Source: Aquanectria penicillioides
Taxonomy: Eukaryota; Ascomycota; Sordariomycetes; Hypocreales; Nectriaceae
Direction of reading: 5' to 3'
Assembly (NCBI GenBank): GCA_003415625.1
Contig: PYIU01000005.1
Location: 1,927,001-1,991,000 of the forward strand
Length of the DNA stretch: 64,000 nucleotides
Shown here: positions 12,819-24,815 of the stretch, one piece after another
Layout of the letters: each line of letters starts with the position of its first letter
Numbering within the stretch: the first letter of the stretch is position 1
The notes under the pieces: generated by a model
Database searches by the model: none
What the model was told of the DNA's origin: nothing
What the model saw: the letters and a program-made list of their open reading frames with translations, nothing else
Translations under genes and position numbers: made by a program

Positions 12819-14987
12819 GATTTCTGGATTGGCGCTGGGAAATGCGAGGGGTTTGAATCAATGAGGGAGCGGTTGAAGGGTTAAGTCTACAAGGGCACCA
12901 AGACCAAGACTGTTAAGAAGCACGATGGAAACCGAAAACTCGTCACAGCAAACGTGGCAGAATCAATGACGGGACAGACGGACCGCTAAAATACCAACAT
13001 GAAAAAAAAGAGAAGAAGGATTTGACGCCGGTGGAGGAGGAGGAGCACCACCAGAGGAAGTGTCCAAGAGCAGATGAACCAGACACCTTCGGCGCGGACC
13101 CCGCAGCCGCAGTCGCAGCCGGCCGATAGAATTGCAACATGGCTCCTTAGAAAGGCGTTCCATTCGCAGCAACACCGGCTTGACGGGGATTGAGAGGGTC
13201 CTAACCCACCCCATCGATAGCGAAGCCCCAGTGGGGGTGGGTACTCTGGCCCGCCACAACTCCCACAAGACATAGTCATCAGAGGTTGCGAGAGGCTGTC
13301 GAGTGTCTCACGGACAGGCAAGGTTGAGTTGTGGTGCGCAGCGTCTGCTGGAGCCTTGAACCCCAGCATCGCTGTCGCCGGACGGTCGGCTGACCAGTGA
13401 AAGACCCTGCGAGCAGGCTGACGACACCAATAGAAGCCGACTGTTTAGTGGCAAAGGCGGGGGAAAAATGTGAAGGGATGGTGGGTTGGGGCAAGACGTG
13501 ACTAGATGATGGCCAGAGGTGCAGGTCTTGGCCCGTCCTTTGGTTTCTTGGCTGCGCTCGGCAGCGCACCGTCCTCTGGGGAGGAGCAACATCAACGGTC
13601 AACCTACCTTTGCACTGTAGGTGCGGAGTAGTGCTGCACTTCCCTGTATCTGTATGTATAGCATCTCCAAAGCAGGAAAGAGAGTGGATGTCAATGCTCA
13701 AATCACAATTACATTGAGTTTGAGTTTTGTTTTTGCCATCATTCTTGTCGCAGATTTCCGTATGAGAATTGCCGCTGGTTTTGCATGACATGTTGCGTGC
13801 TTTTCCCTTCTTAGACTGCTTTGGGAACCTTGAGACTTGTGACCAAAAAGTGTGTAGCGTGCCCCTGTAGCCTGTAGCCTGTAGGATGAGGTCCTGGTCG
13901 GCCCTGGGGGGCTCTGGGTCACTGGGAACTCTCCGACTTTGCCGACCTCGCACCGCCGGATCGACGGTGGCCTTCCGAGTCGGTTGGTGGGTCCATCTCC
14001 GTGCTATTCCCCGAGCCCAGCCACCCACTGGCCTGTGTTTATCATCCAATCTTTTTTAGGTCCTGGCGGTGCGGACTGGCCGTTTCATCAGATGGCGGAT
14101 GACTTGATGTTGGAAATTGCCATGAGCATTGAGGGGGGGACCGGTTGAGAAGATGCAAACGCCATGGGCTGGGGCAACAAATCTTCATGACCTGGGCTTG
14201 TGGTGGGAACAACAATGGTTTCTGGGAGCCAACCAACAAGTGAAAAAAAAAGAAAAAAAGAAAGAAAAAAAAAACCCCCTCCCCAACTCGGTCAAAGGCC
14301 AAAAAAGAAGGGCATGGCTGGGTACACGCAAGGTCGGCAGGCAATTCGCATTGGGTGCAAGACGTGCAAAAGGGCCCAAATCCCACAGCCCATCCCACCT
14401 ACAAAAGCAAGGTACCCGCACCATTGTGACCAGGGGGGTCATGGTCAATGCGGCCTAGGTCGAGTAGATCCAAGCTAACGCCAGTTATCGTCATCGAAAC
14501 GAGCCCAGCGTCACGCATGTCAAACACCCGACCACAAATAACCTTTCAATTAGCTGACGAAGCTATATCACACAAGCTATGTTCAGGGCGACGATTGAGA
14601 GCTCTGGCCGCCACATCGACCAATAGTCAAAAAGCGGCTGGCTCTGAAGGCTGGCTGACTGCTTTTTCCTTTGGGCGGATCGGAGACGGAGATGTCGAGG
14701 CCAGTCTAACTCAAGACATGAGACGATGCGGCGGCAGGGTTCTGCACCGACGCCCTGCGCACACATTGATGCGATTGGTGATCCGGACCACAAAGGGCCA
14801 AGGCGGTGCATCCTCTCGTCCTATCCGAACTTCAACGCTCAAGCTGATGGAGGAGAGGAGAAGCAAAAAAAGTCCCTGAGCCGTTCAGCCAGCTCCAGCG
14901 GTGGGGCCTCAATTCCTGTATGATATCATTCGTTCGTTTTTTTTTTGACAAGCCTCAACTGTGTAACTGCGCTTGTGCTTGTGCGTT

Positions 14988-15023
14988 TGTGTGTGTGTGT
15001 GTGTGTGTGCGCGTGCGTGTGTG

Positions 15024-15066
<43 letters not shown>
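14988..15066. repeat. GT/GC dinucleotide microsatellite
   Basis: An alternating GT tract with a few GC interruptions over about 79 bp. It creates spurious Cys/Val- and His/Thr-rich open frames on the two strands. Confidence 0.95.
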
Positions 15067-16229
15067 CTGCGCGTACGAATACATCCATCCAGACCTACTA
15101 CATACTGGTACATACACATAGGTAGGACTACAGGAGCCAGGGAACATTGCCTCATGTGGCCAAAAGGTTGAATGACCACTGAGATGGGTACACGTGACTA
15201 TAAGCTGCTGGTCTGGGGTGGGTGGAAGCGATTTGAAAGGGGGTGACGTGACCGCTCTCGGCCCAACAATTGACATAATTGAGGGTATCGCGGGAAGACC
15301 CCTTAACTGAGATTAGCTGTCCGCTGCTTGTGAGTGGGAATTGTGGATTTCCTCTACTGACTGTGCTTCCTCCTTTTCTTCCCTTTTCTTTATTTCTTCT
15401 TTTTTTTTTCAAGGGTCCATTTGCCGTTTTGACATGAAGAGGTCTAAAGAGGGACAGATGTACGGTGCAAATGGGGATCAGACCCTGTCAAGCGTAGTTA
15501 CACATCAATATGCGTCTACTCAGCACCATGTATGTATGCACTGCTAAGTTGAACCGCGCATGCCTCCCCAGTACCGTGCATGTAAATTTAAATGTGCCGA
15601 ACGAACAGCACTGGGGAATCTGGATGTGGATGTGGGTTTCCATCCAGGTTTTTTTTTTCTTTGGCGGGGTTCACATCCCACATTGCCTCCCCTTTGCGCA
15701 AAGCTCCCAAGGCGCCGCCACCCCTGCGCTTTTGCTGCGCTTTTGCTGCTTTTGATCGCTGCTCGTGTCTCCTTTCTGCCCAGCGCCTTGCCGTCTAGCC
15801 TTGTCGCCTCCAAAGGCAGACCAGGGCCAGTCAGCGGTCGGTGGATCGTCGCTTGTCAGTTTTTACCAAGGTCCTGCTCGCGGCGCGCATCTTGGTTTCA
15901 TCCGACTGTACTCCTCTGAGCCCGCGTCTCTGGTCCTTGTCCTTGGCCGCGTCCTCGCTCTCATCGAAATCTTCTGCTCCCCATCGCCCTCTTCCTCTTC
16001 CCTCTTTCCTCGGCTCTTCCTCACGATCGACAGACACCAGGCGCGAGGTCGTCGCGACAATTACAAAACCCAGACGCCAGCGTTGCCCGGCCTTGTCTCA
16101 TCCCGTTCGTCCTCAGCTACCCCTCCTCCTCCATCCGTGACTGCGAGCTCACCTGGAGCCGTCGCCTGCCGGGGTTTGCACTTCTCCGACAACTGCGACA
16201 TCCGCTCCTCGGCCGTCTTCCGCCTCTTA

Positions 16230-16397
16230 TCTCCTTCTTTTCTCTCTCTCTCTCTTACTCTCTCTCTCTTCCTCACACTCTCTCACCTCTCGCCTCTCTC
16301 TCACCTCTCGTCTTTCTCTTCAGCCTCACCTCTCTCTTCAGCCTCATCTCTCCTTCCGCCTCTCTCCCTCCTCCACCCTCCATCCTCAATCCTCAAC
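16230..16397 (+). promoter_or_regulatory. Pyrimidine-rich leader/core promoter of pyrG
   Basis: A strongly CT-rich strand (repeated CTCTCT and TCACCTCTC motifs) runs up to the start codon at 16398. CT tracts directly upstream of highly expressed genes are a common fungal core-promoter feature. The exact transcription start is unknown. Confidence 0.5.
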
Positions 16398-17507
16398 ATG
16401 TCGCCTCACCCCACCTTCAAGGCGACCTTCGCCAAGCGCGCTGAGTCGGCAACTCACCCGCTCAACAATTACCTGTTCAAGCTCATGGACCTCAAGGCAT
16501 CCAACCTCTGCCTCAGCGCCGATGTTGCCACTGCTCGGGAATTGCTCTACTTTGCCGACAAGATTGGCCCTTCCATCGTTGTCCTCAAGACTCACTACGA
16601 CATGGTCTCTGGTTGGGACTTCCACCCCCAGACTGGTACTGGCGCCAAGTTGGCTGCCCTGGCGCGAAAGCACGGCTTCCTAATCTTTGAGGATCGCAAG
16701 TTTGGTGATATCGGAAACACCGTTGAGCTGCAGTACACTAGTGGCGCCGCCCGTGTCATCGAATGGGCCCACATCACAAATGTCAACATGGTTCCTGGCA
16801 AGGCATCCGTCACCTCTCTTTCCAATGCCGCCAGGAGATGGCTCCAGCGTTATCATTACGAGTTCAAGACTTCCGTCACCGTTGGAACACCCACCACCAG
16901 CAATCTCGACGAGGACAGCGAGCGGTCAGATGCCGAGAGAAATGACGATGACGATGATGCCGAGGAAGCGATTTTTGTCGAGCCCGGTCGAAAGGGTAGC
17001 ATCGTTTCTACTACTACCGTCACTCAGCAATACGAGGCGGTTGACTCACCACGCCTGGTCAAGACCATTATCGAGGGTGACGATACTTTTTTCCCTGGTA
17101 TTGAAGAGGCTCCCATCGAGAGAGGTCTCCTCATTCTGGCCCAGATGTCCAGCAAGGGTAACTTCATGAACAAGGAGTACACGCAGGCCTGTGTCGAGGC
17201 CGCGAGGGAGCACAAGGACTTTGTCATGGGCTTCATCTCTCAGGAGAGCCTGAACACAGAACCCGAGGATGCCTTCATTCACATGACACCCGGCTGCCAG
17301 CTGCCCCCCGAGGGCGAGGACGAGGACGCGCCTATCCAAGGCGACGGTAAAGGCCAACAGTACAACACCCCCCAGAAGATCGTGGGTGTTGCCGGCGCTG
17401 ATATCGCCATCGTCGGACGGGGCATCATCAAGGCTGGCGACCCTCAAGACGAGGCTGAGCGATACCGCGCCGCTGCCTGGAAGGCTTACAATGAGCGGGT
17501 TCGATAA
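16398..17507 (+). CDS. pyrG: Orotidine 5'-phosphate decarboxylase
   Basis: A cytosolic enzyme that decarboxylates OMP to UMP, the last step of de novo pyrimidine synthesis. Intronless, 369 aa. The catalytic motif [14 protein letters not shown] places the charged network at D99, K101 and D104. The substrate-binding LCLSADV, LKTHYD and QMSSKGN segments and the C-terminal phosphate loop (VGRGII) are all present. Compared with the about 265-aa yeast enzyme it carries an acidic, low-complexity insertion (about residues 153-230, DDDDD- and Ser/Thr-rich) before [12 protein letters not shown]; such an insertion is known from other Sordariomycete orthologues. The reading frame is open far upstream, but ATG 16398 is the first codon with family similarity and it follows a CT-rich leader. 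It converges with TAF13. Confidence 0.97.
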   Translation: MSPHPTFKATFAKRAESATHPLNNYLFKLMDLKASNLCLSADVATARELLYFADKIGPSIVVLKTHYDMVSGWDFHPQTGTGAKLAALARKHGFLIFEDRKFGDIGNTVELQYTSGAARVIEWAHITNVNMVPGKASVTSLSNAARRWLQRYHYEFKTSVTVGTPTTSNLDEDSERSDAERNDDDDDAEEAIFVEPGRKGSIVSTTTVTQQYEAVDSPRLVKTIIEGDDTFFPGIEEAPIERGLLILAQMSSKGNFMNKEYTQACVEAAREHKDFVMGFISQESLNTEPEDAFIHMTPGCQLPPEGEDEDAPIQGDGKGQQYNTPQKIVGVAGADIAIVGRGIIKAGDPQDEAERYRAAAWKAYNERVR

Positions 17508-18203
17508 ATTTACAACATTCAATGAATTCAAGATCAAGAGATGGTGGGCGGCGACCTGTTATGAGTTGTTGGCGAACTGTCTAATGGAGTCTTATGATGA
17601 TTTTACGAGGGGTGCCTATGTCTGGGAAGCATTATTTAAAAAAAAAAGGAAGATCCTTCAAACATTCCGGATGGAGTTCAAATCACTTTGGACATCCGTA
17701 TTTTTGAGCAGCATTTGGAAATATATTTGCACGTCTAAGTGGGCTCGTCCTTTGTCACCAAGTCTTGCTCAACTGTCATGGTTCATCCAACTACCGCCTG
17801 CCCTTGCATTATCCTAGGGTATTTGATCGACGCCAGTTATATTATGACATTTACATTAGGAGCAGCGTGTTCCCCACTGTTTCTGACAGCGGCTTATCGG
17901 ATGTATGGATGATGGCGTCGTTAAACCCGGATGTTCTGGGGTTGATCAACTTGTCAGACACCCCCACTTGATAAGAGAGACTGGAGCATTGCTTTAGAAA
18001 GGTCAAATTGATTGTAATACTCTCATTGAATGTATATTTCCATCCTCGTAACCCGTGACTCCATACTGCCAAGGTTTTTAATCGTTGCAGCTATGCTCTA
18101 TAAAACCGAGTCCCGAAACGCCCAAACATGCCCAAGTCTGATATCAAAGTCCTAAGGGTGTAACGAAAAAAAAAAAAAAGACTAGACGCGTATAGCCGAG
18201 CGA
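17508..18203. other. Convergent 3' intergenic region (pyrG / TAF13)
   Basis: The 3' flanks of two convergent genes. It is AT-richer and includes an A run near 18165-18179. No gene is seen. Confidence 0.6.
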
Positions 18204-18732
18204 TCAGCGTTTCTTGCCCAAGGCATCAGCCTCCGCCTCGGCATCATCATCGGCCTCGCCCAGCTCCTCCTCAACCCTCGGAGCTCGGGGTTCGGTCTTC
18301 TCGCGGCGCTTCTCTTCGTCGACGGCGTCCTTCATGATCTCATCTTCGCCGTCACGCAGAATCTCACGTGCCTTCTTGATCTCCTTCTGCTTCTCGAATA
18401 CCTCTTGCACCTTGCCCAAGAACGCCGGGTTTTTGCGGAACGCAAACTCAAAGTCCTCATACTTGATCTTTTGACGCCCGGAGTAGTTGGCGGCTCGAGT
18501 CGCCTCAAAGGCGATGGATTGCATGAAGTCGGTGAGGATCTCGTCGAGGACTCGGACGGTTTCGGGGAGCGGGTTTTGCACGTCGCCGTGAGCGTAGAGC
18601 AGCTGTGCCACTGTGGATATGCGTATCAGTTATCGGCGAATCTGTAATAGGAATTGGCAAGACGGCCGTACGCTCGTTGTGACTGAAGTTCATCTTGCCG
18701 ACATTCTTGCCGGCACGTGCTCGAGGCTCCAT
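18204..18732 (-). CDS. taf13: TFIID subunit TAF13
   Basis: A nuclear histone-fold subunit of the general transcription factor TFIID that pairs with TAF11. Exons are 18732-18672 and 18610-18204; the 61-bp intron (GTACGG donor, CACAG acceptor) joins in phase 1, giving 155 aa. The histone fold covers about residues 14-95: LAQLLYAHGDVQNPLPETV, then an α2 helix with DEILTDFMQSIAFEA, and KIKYEDFEFAFRKNP. The KKAREIL helix after the fold is typical. The C-terminus is acidic and ends in GKKR. It is head-to-head with KSH1 (393 bp between start codons). Confidence 0.93.
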
Positions 18733-19125
18733 CTTGGCTGGGGGGTTTTGTCGCGTCGCAAAGGCGGCGCGGATTGAGATGGGAAAAATAAAACCTCTGA
18801 GTGCGAGGTCTGGGATGATCGAACTCCGCGAGACTGAAATCTGAAAGGCGCTTGAAGTCGTCGTCGAGTGTAGTTTGGATGTGAATGAGGTTCAACCGGG
18901 TTAGTGGGGGCAGCATGTGCCTGTGGGGACGCGGGACGTCACCCTTGCAAGTCCCGGCTCCGGCGAATCTTTACCCCTAAGCACACCTTGCTCATGACAG
19001 AAGGCTGCCAAGTCAGCTACACTTTGCGCGACGTCTCGACTTTCGCGACAAGCTGTCCGCCACATCCTCGAACGAGACCGACATTTCACCCCTCGAACCG
19101 CCGACTTACCTGTCGAATCGCAACG
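18733..19125. promoter_or_regulatory. Shared divergent promoter of TAF13 and KSH1
   Basis: Only 393 bp separate the start codons of the two divergent genes, so this must contain both promoters and 5' leaders. No specific factor site is clear. Confidence 0.6.
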
Positions 19126-19515
19126 ATGGTATGATTCCAGCTGTAAAAGATCACACGGGATAAGCTCTAACAAGCTTCTGCAGTCGGCCCTCTTCAACTT
19201 CCAGTCGCTTCTGCTGGTTCTGCTGCTGCTCATCTGCACGAGCGCATACGTCCACCACTTCACCCCGGGCATCATGGACCGAAACAAGGACGGGTAGGAT
19301 GACCCCCAACACCTCTGCTTATGTCGCGCAAACAACTCACTGGCGTAGTGTGATGGGGATCTTTTGGAAATGCGCAAGGATAGGGGAACGACTAAGTCCC
19401 TATATCAGCATATGCTGTGTTGTCATGGCTGTATGTACCATCATCTCGTGTTTTAATTTCATTTCCCGGAACGGCCAGGCTAACGTGGCAATAGGTCTCC
19501 ATCCTCATGAGCTAG
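19126..19515 (+). CDS. ksh1: Protein Kish (KSH1/TMEM167 family)
   Basis: A small Golgi/early secretory-pathway membrane protein, essential in yeast. Four coding exons: 19126-19128 (the ATG alone), 19184-19293, 19349-19430 and 19495-19515, with introns of 55, 55 and 64 bp, giving 71 aa, the family's normal size. All junctions restore frame. The protein starts [19 protein letters not shown], a hydrophobic signal-anchor-like helix. It continues with [14 protein letters not shown], then [16 protein letters not shown] and a second hydrophobic segment ([15 protein letters not shown]). These blocks match the Kish family along their whole length. Because the exons are very short, no long open frame marks this gene and it is easy to miss. 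It is divergent from TAF13. Confidence 0.94.
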
Positions 19516-21600
19516 ATCTTATTTCTCGTACGAAACGTGTTCCTTTTTTTTTTTTTTTTGACATCACGACAGACGAGGAGTTGGAAAGGCGACTACTGCT
19601 AGCGATTGTTAGGCGGCGTACGTGGAATGGGTTACGAGGATCCAAGGGCACAGCCAAGACTGCCATCGTATCGTTTCTTTGAAGGAGGAAGCAGAAAACA
19701 AAATCACCGGTGATGAAGGGAGTTTCGGAAGACGGACTTGACAACCGTCTCATCTCAGAACGGACGGCTGCGAGACGAGTTTGCGTCGCACCCACAAGCT
19801 GCCGCGAGCCCAAAAAGGAAGAGCCTAGACCCGATGTCCCACGAAGTCATCCGTACTTTGCCTGGCCGCGAGCTTCCCGATGCCTTGCTCCGAAACGACC
19901 GACTGAGACGCTTGACGACATGCATTGCCCCGCCTGCTGCTGTTCCGATAGCAAGAGCAATGGTGCTCCAATGGAGGGGACAGGACGGAATACCCTGCCC
20001 CTCTGATGGGCATACCATTCACGAGATGCGGGATGAAGATTGGCGTTTAATTTTTTGGAAGCAAACCCGAAAGCGGACCGACGGGCATGTTTTGTGTTCA
20101 GAGTCAATGCCCGCTTGGGTGAGCAATCTTAGCGATGCATACAAAGTATTGCATGGAGTGCGACGATACATATGGTTACCACTAATAAAAAAATGTACCT
20201 CCTATTCAATGAATATTGTTTTCAGCCAACAGCGTTGGTGAACCATGTCTTGGATGAATTGAGGCCCGTGATGGAACAATCTAGCAAGCCGTCTCAGAAG
20301 GAAGGCCCGCTGATTTGAGCTCACTGGCCCGATAGCTGCAGCTCCCTGGAGTGTATCACATACCAACGGCGCACTGATGAGTCCCCACAGGTTCTGCAGA
20401 AGTTCACGGGGGGCGGCGGAGGAGTCATCTAAATACTGGCTGAAGTATATTGCTAGGGCGTGTCTGAGCAGAGGTGAGCTTATGCGGGCAAAGTTGGATT
20501 TGGGTAAGGGAAATCGATTGAAAAAAGAAAACGGCCAAAGTTGTTTGGCGTCAATGAAAAGGAGCACCTCAAAGAAAAGGGATGATGCCAGATGGTGCCC
20601 TTTTTACCCTTTGATGCTACCAAAAAAAGGTCCCGATGAAACCGCTGAGTGGAGGTCGCGGAGGGCACCTTCTTGCCACGGACCACTCGTGGGAATAGCT
20701 CTGGATATTTGGTGTGGTGCTGGTGAGGAGGGCAAGCAAAGGCATTGGGTGTTTCATGTCAGAAGAGCTGCGGCGTTGGCACCGGAGGTTGCAAGGGCGC
20801 AGCGAGAGATGAGGAGGATTCACACATGGCGGATGGGGGAAGGGATGGATGGTCCGGATCACGAATGAAGGTCCCCTCGCGGGCCGTGGCATGGCACAGC
20901 ATGGGCAATTGCGGGCTGCAGTCAGCCAGCTCAGGCCAACCGACGGATATGACTGATGGAAGCTTCGTACCCCATGCCAATGGCAGCTTGGAATGGAGCT
21001 CAGCCGAGCTCGAGGGCGGAAGCAAGGCCGTCTGACAGCCTGGCAGCCTGGCCTGGTGGCTCAGACCTCACATCACAGATCTGTCTTGACCCTTCTTCGC
21101 CCATAACTGACGGAGGCCAAGGCGCGCACACTGATTGGCACACAGAGGCTCACTCACGCCAAGAGGGGCAATTGATAGCCCGGGGTGGTGGGTGGTGGGT
21201 GGTGGTGTGCTGACTCTCTGCAAGTTGCGTTCTGGCCTGAGCTACAATTTGATCTGTAATATGTGGTTATGTTGAAGACGACGCATGCCGGGTGATTGCT
21301 GCTCGTCCCGCCAATGTTTCCCTCCCATCCCCTCCCTCCCCCTGGTCCACCGCCGCCGCCGCCGCTCTCTTCCACTCCTCCGTCCCATCCCCTTCTGTAC
21401 GCTATATGCAGCCGGCAGCCGGGTCTTGCGAGAAGTGAACGAGTGAGTGAGCCAGTGTGAGGGAGGGCTGGCTTCTTGGCGAACAGCCGTGGCTCTGGCT
21501 GGCGCAAGGGGAAAAAACTGGAGTCGATGGGATCCATCCGCAAACCCGCATTTTGGCGTGGTGACTGACGGCACCGAGTTTCTCGCCTCCGGGCCACACG

Positions 21601-21620
21601 CCCCCCCCCCCCCCCCCCCC
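21601..21620. repeat. Homopolymeric C tract (20 bp)
   Basis: An uninterrupted run of C within the gene desert. Its length is likely to be unreliable in an assembly. Confidence 0.9.
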
Positions 21621-22010
21621 TCCGTCGTCAACACGCCGTCCTGCTGACTCGCAACGGCTACTAAGTTAAATAACCTGGGATGCGAAGCGCAGGGCAAGTT
21701 TCCCGGAGATGGAGGTGTTGCAAAGTTAAGCGCCTCGTCCGGCCTGCGGGCCACAATATGAAGGTGTGTGGTTGACTCAGGCGAGGGAAAGGGATGGACC
21801 GATGGATGGGGGTATGGTATGGCATGGCATGGCGGATGTGGATGGGCATGATGGGATGGATGGTACATGTTAGACCAGGGGGCCAGATGAGGCAAGCCCT
21901 CTGTCTGTTGCCATTCTCGTTTGGTTGTAGTACATACACGTACTCCGTACTGCGCTTACATACGAGTGGGCGACGATGCAGTGACAGCCGGCTGCTGTGA
22001 TAAGGCATCC

Positions 22011-22025
22011 GGGGGGGGGGGGGGG
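22011..22025. repeat. Homopolymeric G tract (15 bp)
   Basis: An uninterrupted G run in the gene desert. A T run follows at about 22167-22182. Confidence 0.9.
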
Positions 22026-23426
22026 CTCGCTGGAGGATCGTGGGATCGCTGGATGGTTCGTCCAAGCATTGCCATAATCAGCATCAGCATCAGCGTCCCC
22101 CCCCAGGAAAGGACCAGGGACCGAGGAATGGAGACGGCAATACATAGATGCCGACAAGCGGCCCTCTTTTTTTTTTTTTTTTCCCCCTTCCTTCTTCGCC
22201 TTTCCCTCTCCTTGTTTGGTGGTCACTTTGTGTATGTGTGTGTCTTGTCTCAACAATCTCTCTCTCTCTCTATCTGGTCTCGCTTCGTGGCATTGTTTTA
22301 CCATAGCGACTTTGTTTACTAGCAACAAGCTCCGGTCCTAATCCTAGACCCAAAGACAAATAAACAAGATGACAACGATGATCTAAACCACGCACTCTGG
22401 CCTGCATGCGCGGGGCCTCAGCGTTAAGGCAGGGTTGCCATTTTAATCATCGATAAACGGGTGCCTTTCGTATTTTGAACTTTGGGTCTTGCATGGCGCT
22501 ATCGCCATCCGCCCCCCCGGGCCGGGCACATGAACGGCGGACTTTTTGTTTTTCGGGTGGTGGGTGGTGCTGTTTTATTACTCAAGCTAGCAATGGTGAG
22601 GCAAAGAAAGCAATTATGTAGGACGCCGTTGAAATTGTCATGACTCCCGTGACTGGCCATGGTTCGGGGGTCCGGCCGCGAGCCTCACCGAGGGAGCGAC
22701 CGAAGGGTTGAGCCACGCTCAGGTGGGCGGCTTGTTGGTCGTCACAACAGGCAGTTGGTCGTCACAATAGGTAGGTGAGGCACTGTCACTGCGACGGCAT
22801 CATCTCCACATTTTGGGGCAATCTGGCATGGGAAGATACCGGTGGGTGGCAGACAAGACGGTACATGGTTCGGAGTACTGGATGAATTGAGATGTAGATG
22901 GCGTCACAAAAGTGTGTCAGCGCGTTGGTTGTCGTGGGGTGGCTGCTGTAATTATGTGTCTGGGCGGATCCCAAGGTTTGAAAATGCTGATTTTTTTTTT
23001 TTCAGCTGTGGTTCGTATCGCGACGTCCGAGAGGGTTTGTGGAGGAGGATGTGAGTTTGAGTGAGAGTGGGAGCGAGCGCCAACGTGTGAGCACCAACTT
23101 GAGCACCAAATGCGCGCCGCCCGGCCCCCAAGCGTTCTGATGTGGGCGACAGAGCGAGTCTGGGCGGGTGGGTGTGGCTGAGAAAAAGAACGTCCGAGCC
23201 GAAAGGAGGTTTCCGCCCCGGGGGGGGGGCGGCGGCGGCGGCGGCGGCAGGGACCAGGTCAAGGCCCAGCTGAGCGGACGAGGCGAAAAGGCAGATGAAG
23301 GAAGCCATTTTTGGTCACGGGAGAGGGAGAGAAGCATTGGAATATTCCAGGCGGGGACGAGGATGAGGACGATGACGATGACGACGAGGACTGGGGGGGT
23401 GCCTCGAACAAAATCTGGAAACCTGG

Positions 23427-23453
23427 ATTGATGGATGGATGGATGGATGGATG
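23427..23453. repeat. (ATGG)n tetranucleotide microsatellite
   Basis: About six to seven tandem TGGA/ATGG units, decaying into GAATGAAT on the right. A reverse-complement equivalent (CATC)n lies at 43361-43385. Confidence 0.95.
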
Positions 23454-24478
23454 AGTGAATGAATGCATGGACGATGGTGTCCGAGGGACGGGGTCCGTGT
23501 TGGTGCTCCAAACCTACTTGCACAGCAGCATGAGGGCATGAGGGACGACGTATTAAAATAGGTTCCATCGTCGGTGCAACCTGGTAGCTAGCTACATAGG
23601 TACATGCGATTTTTTGTTTGGGTTTCCCTACAGCGGGTGAGAGCTCGAGCCAGCAAGGAAGCCATGTGTAGTGCTTAGAGCCTCGGCCAGAATGAGGGGC
23701 CGGCCTTGCCTCATCGTTCGCGACGTTGACCGGGGCCGTCTTAGCTAGTTTGGGTTCCAGGTTTATCTCGAGATCAAACTGAAACTGGGCAGAGTCATCA
23801 GCGCTGATTTCGGGGGTGCGAATTACTCGTGCACGCACGTACACACGCGCACACGCGCACACTCGCACCCATACAAACGCAGACAGGACCCGGCGGCAAC
23901 GTACAACATCATCACATCTATCACAGACGTGGTGCACGGGAGTGCGTACGCGCGTACCGCACATAGACAACAGCTACCTGTGACGTAGATGGCCATGATG
24001 CTCGTCTTGTTGGCATTGGGATGTGGCAGGCGTATGTATGTACATTACAGTAGACAGAATAGACACACAGGCGCAGACGAATGCTAGTGCCTTGCTTGCT
24101 GGCTAGTGCTGCGCTTGTTACTGCTGCTGCTGCTTGCTACTGCTTGCTGGCTATGCTTTTGCTGGCTGTGCTTGCATACACACATAAGGTCGGTGAGGCC
24201 CGTCTGTGACCAAGCGTAGCGTGTGTCTCTTCGCTGTCTCTTGGGTGCGTAACGGCGCAATTATCTGCAGCCCGGGTGGATGGACGAGACTCCCTCAGGC
24301 CGGCATGGTGTTGTGTTGGGCAACTGGGCAGGGAGGGGAAACAGATGGGCGAATGGATGATTCAATGAATGGATGGAGGGAGGGAGGGTGGTGGTGGTGA
24401 TGATGAGAGTGGCCAGCTCAGCCACGGGGAGGAAGGATGGAGGGCCTCTTTAGACATGAGGTGTATTACCCTACCACT

Positions 24479-24500
24479 AGCAGCAGCAGCAGCAGCAGCA
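24479..24500. repeat. (CAG)n trinucleotide microsatellite
   Basis: About seven CAG units, followed by degenerate GGCAGCAACAGTAGCAG-like DNA. Confidence 0.9.
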
Positions 24501-24774
24501 TCAGAAACACCAACGGCGACGGCGGTGGCAGCAACAGTAGCAGCACCAACTACGGGCGTCGACTAATGTACCTACGGCTGAATGGTATGGCACGGCTGGG
24601 GATGGCCAGTGCTGAGGAGAGGGAGGGAGAGGGAGGGGCCAGGTGGGCAGAATATGGCATGAGGTGTGTGAGAGTTGAGCCTACGTACGATCCAATGCGA
24701 AATGATGGCTGCGTGCGTGATGCGGCTGCGGCAGCGGCTGCAGCGGCCAAGAGACGTTGTGCAAGACGAGTGTG

Positions 24775-24815
24775 AGAGTCAGACTGAGAGTCAGAGCCAG
24801 AGTCAGAGTCAGAGA
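24775..24815. repeat. Degenerate (AGTCAG)n hexanucleotide repeat
   Basis: Tandem AGTCAG/AGCCAG/AGACTG units, about six or seven copies. Confidence 0.8.

Larger units (their letters stand above)
12819..16397. other. Long divergent intergenic region (EamA transporter / pyrG)
   Basis: About 3.6 kb without a supported gene. Several long open frames (for example 13279-14049 on the minus strand) have shadow-like composition and no recognisable family. It contains a GT microsatellite (14988-15066), T runs, and a pyrimidine-rich leader before pyrG. Confidence 0.55.

Noticed and set aside
13279..14049. 256-codon minus-strand frame in the pyrG upstream region
   Set aside because: Arg/Ser/Gln-rich, irregular composition with no domain, no intron signals supporting it, and no conserved-looking block.
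14920..15276. Cys/Val-rich and His/Thr-rich frames at 14920-15276
   Set aside because: Direct translation of the GT microsatellite on both strands.
15765..16397. N-terminal extension of the pyrG reading frame
   Set aside because: A frame artefact of the CT-rich leader (Leu/Ser/Pro translation); the conserved enzyme begins at ATG 16398.
21242..21895. 217-codon minus-strand frame
   Set aside because: His/Pro-rich low-complexity translation of simple-sequence DNA, no supporting features.
23427..23453. Tandem short repeats that could be mistaken for a CRISPR-like array
   Set aside because: The units are 4-bp microsatellites without spacers, in a eukaryotic genome.
23002..23970. 322-codon minus-strand frame in the gene desert
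   Set aside because: Contains microsatellite translations (HPSIHPSIH, PPPPPP) and no domain. Length is a by-product of low stop density in GC-rich repeats.
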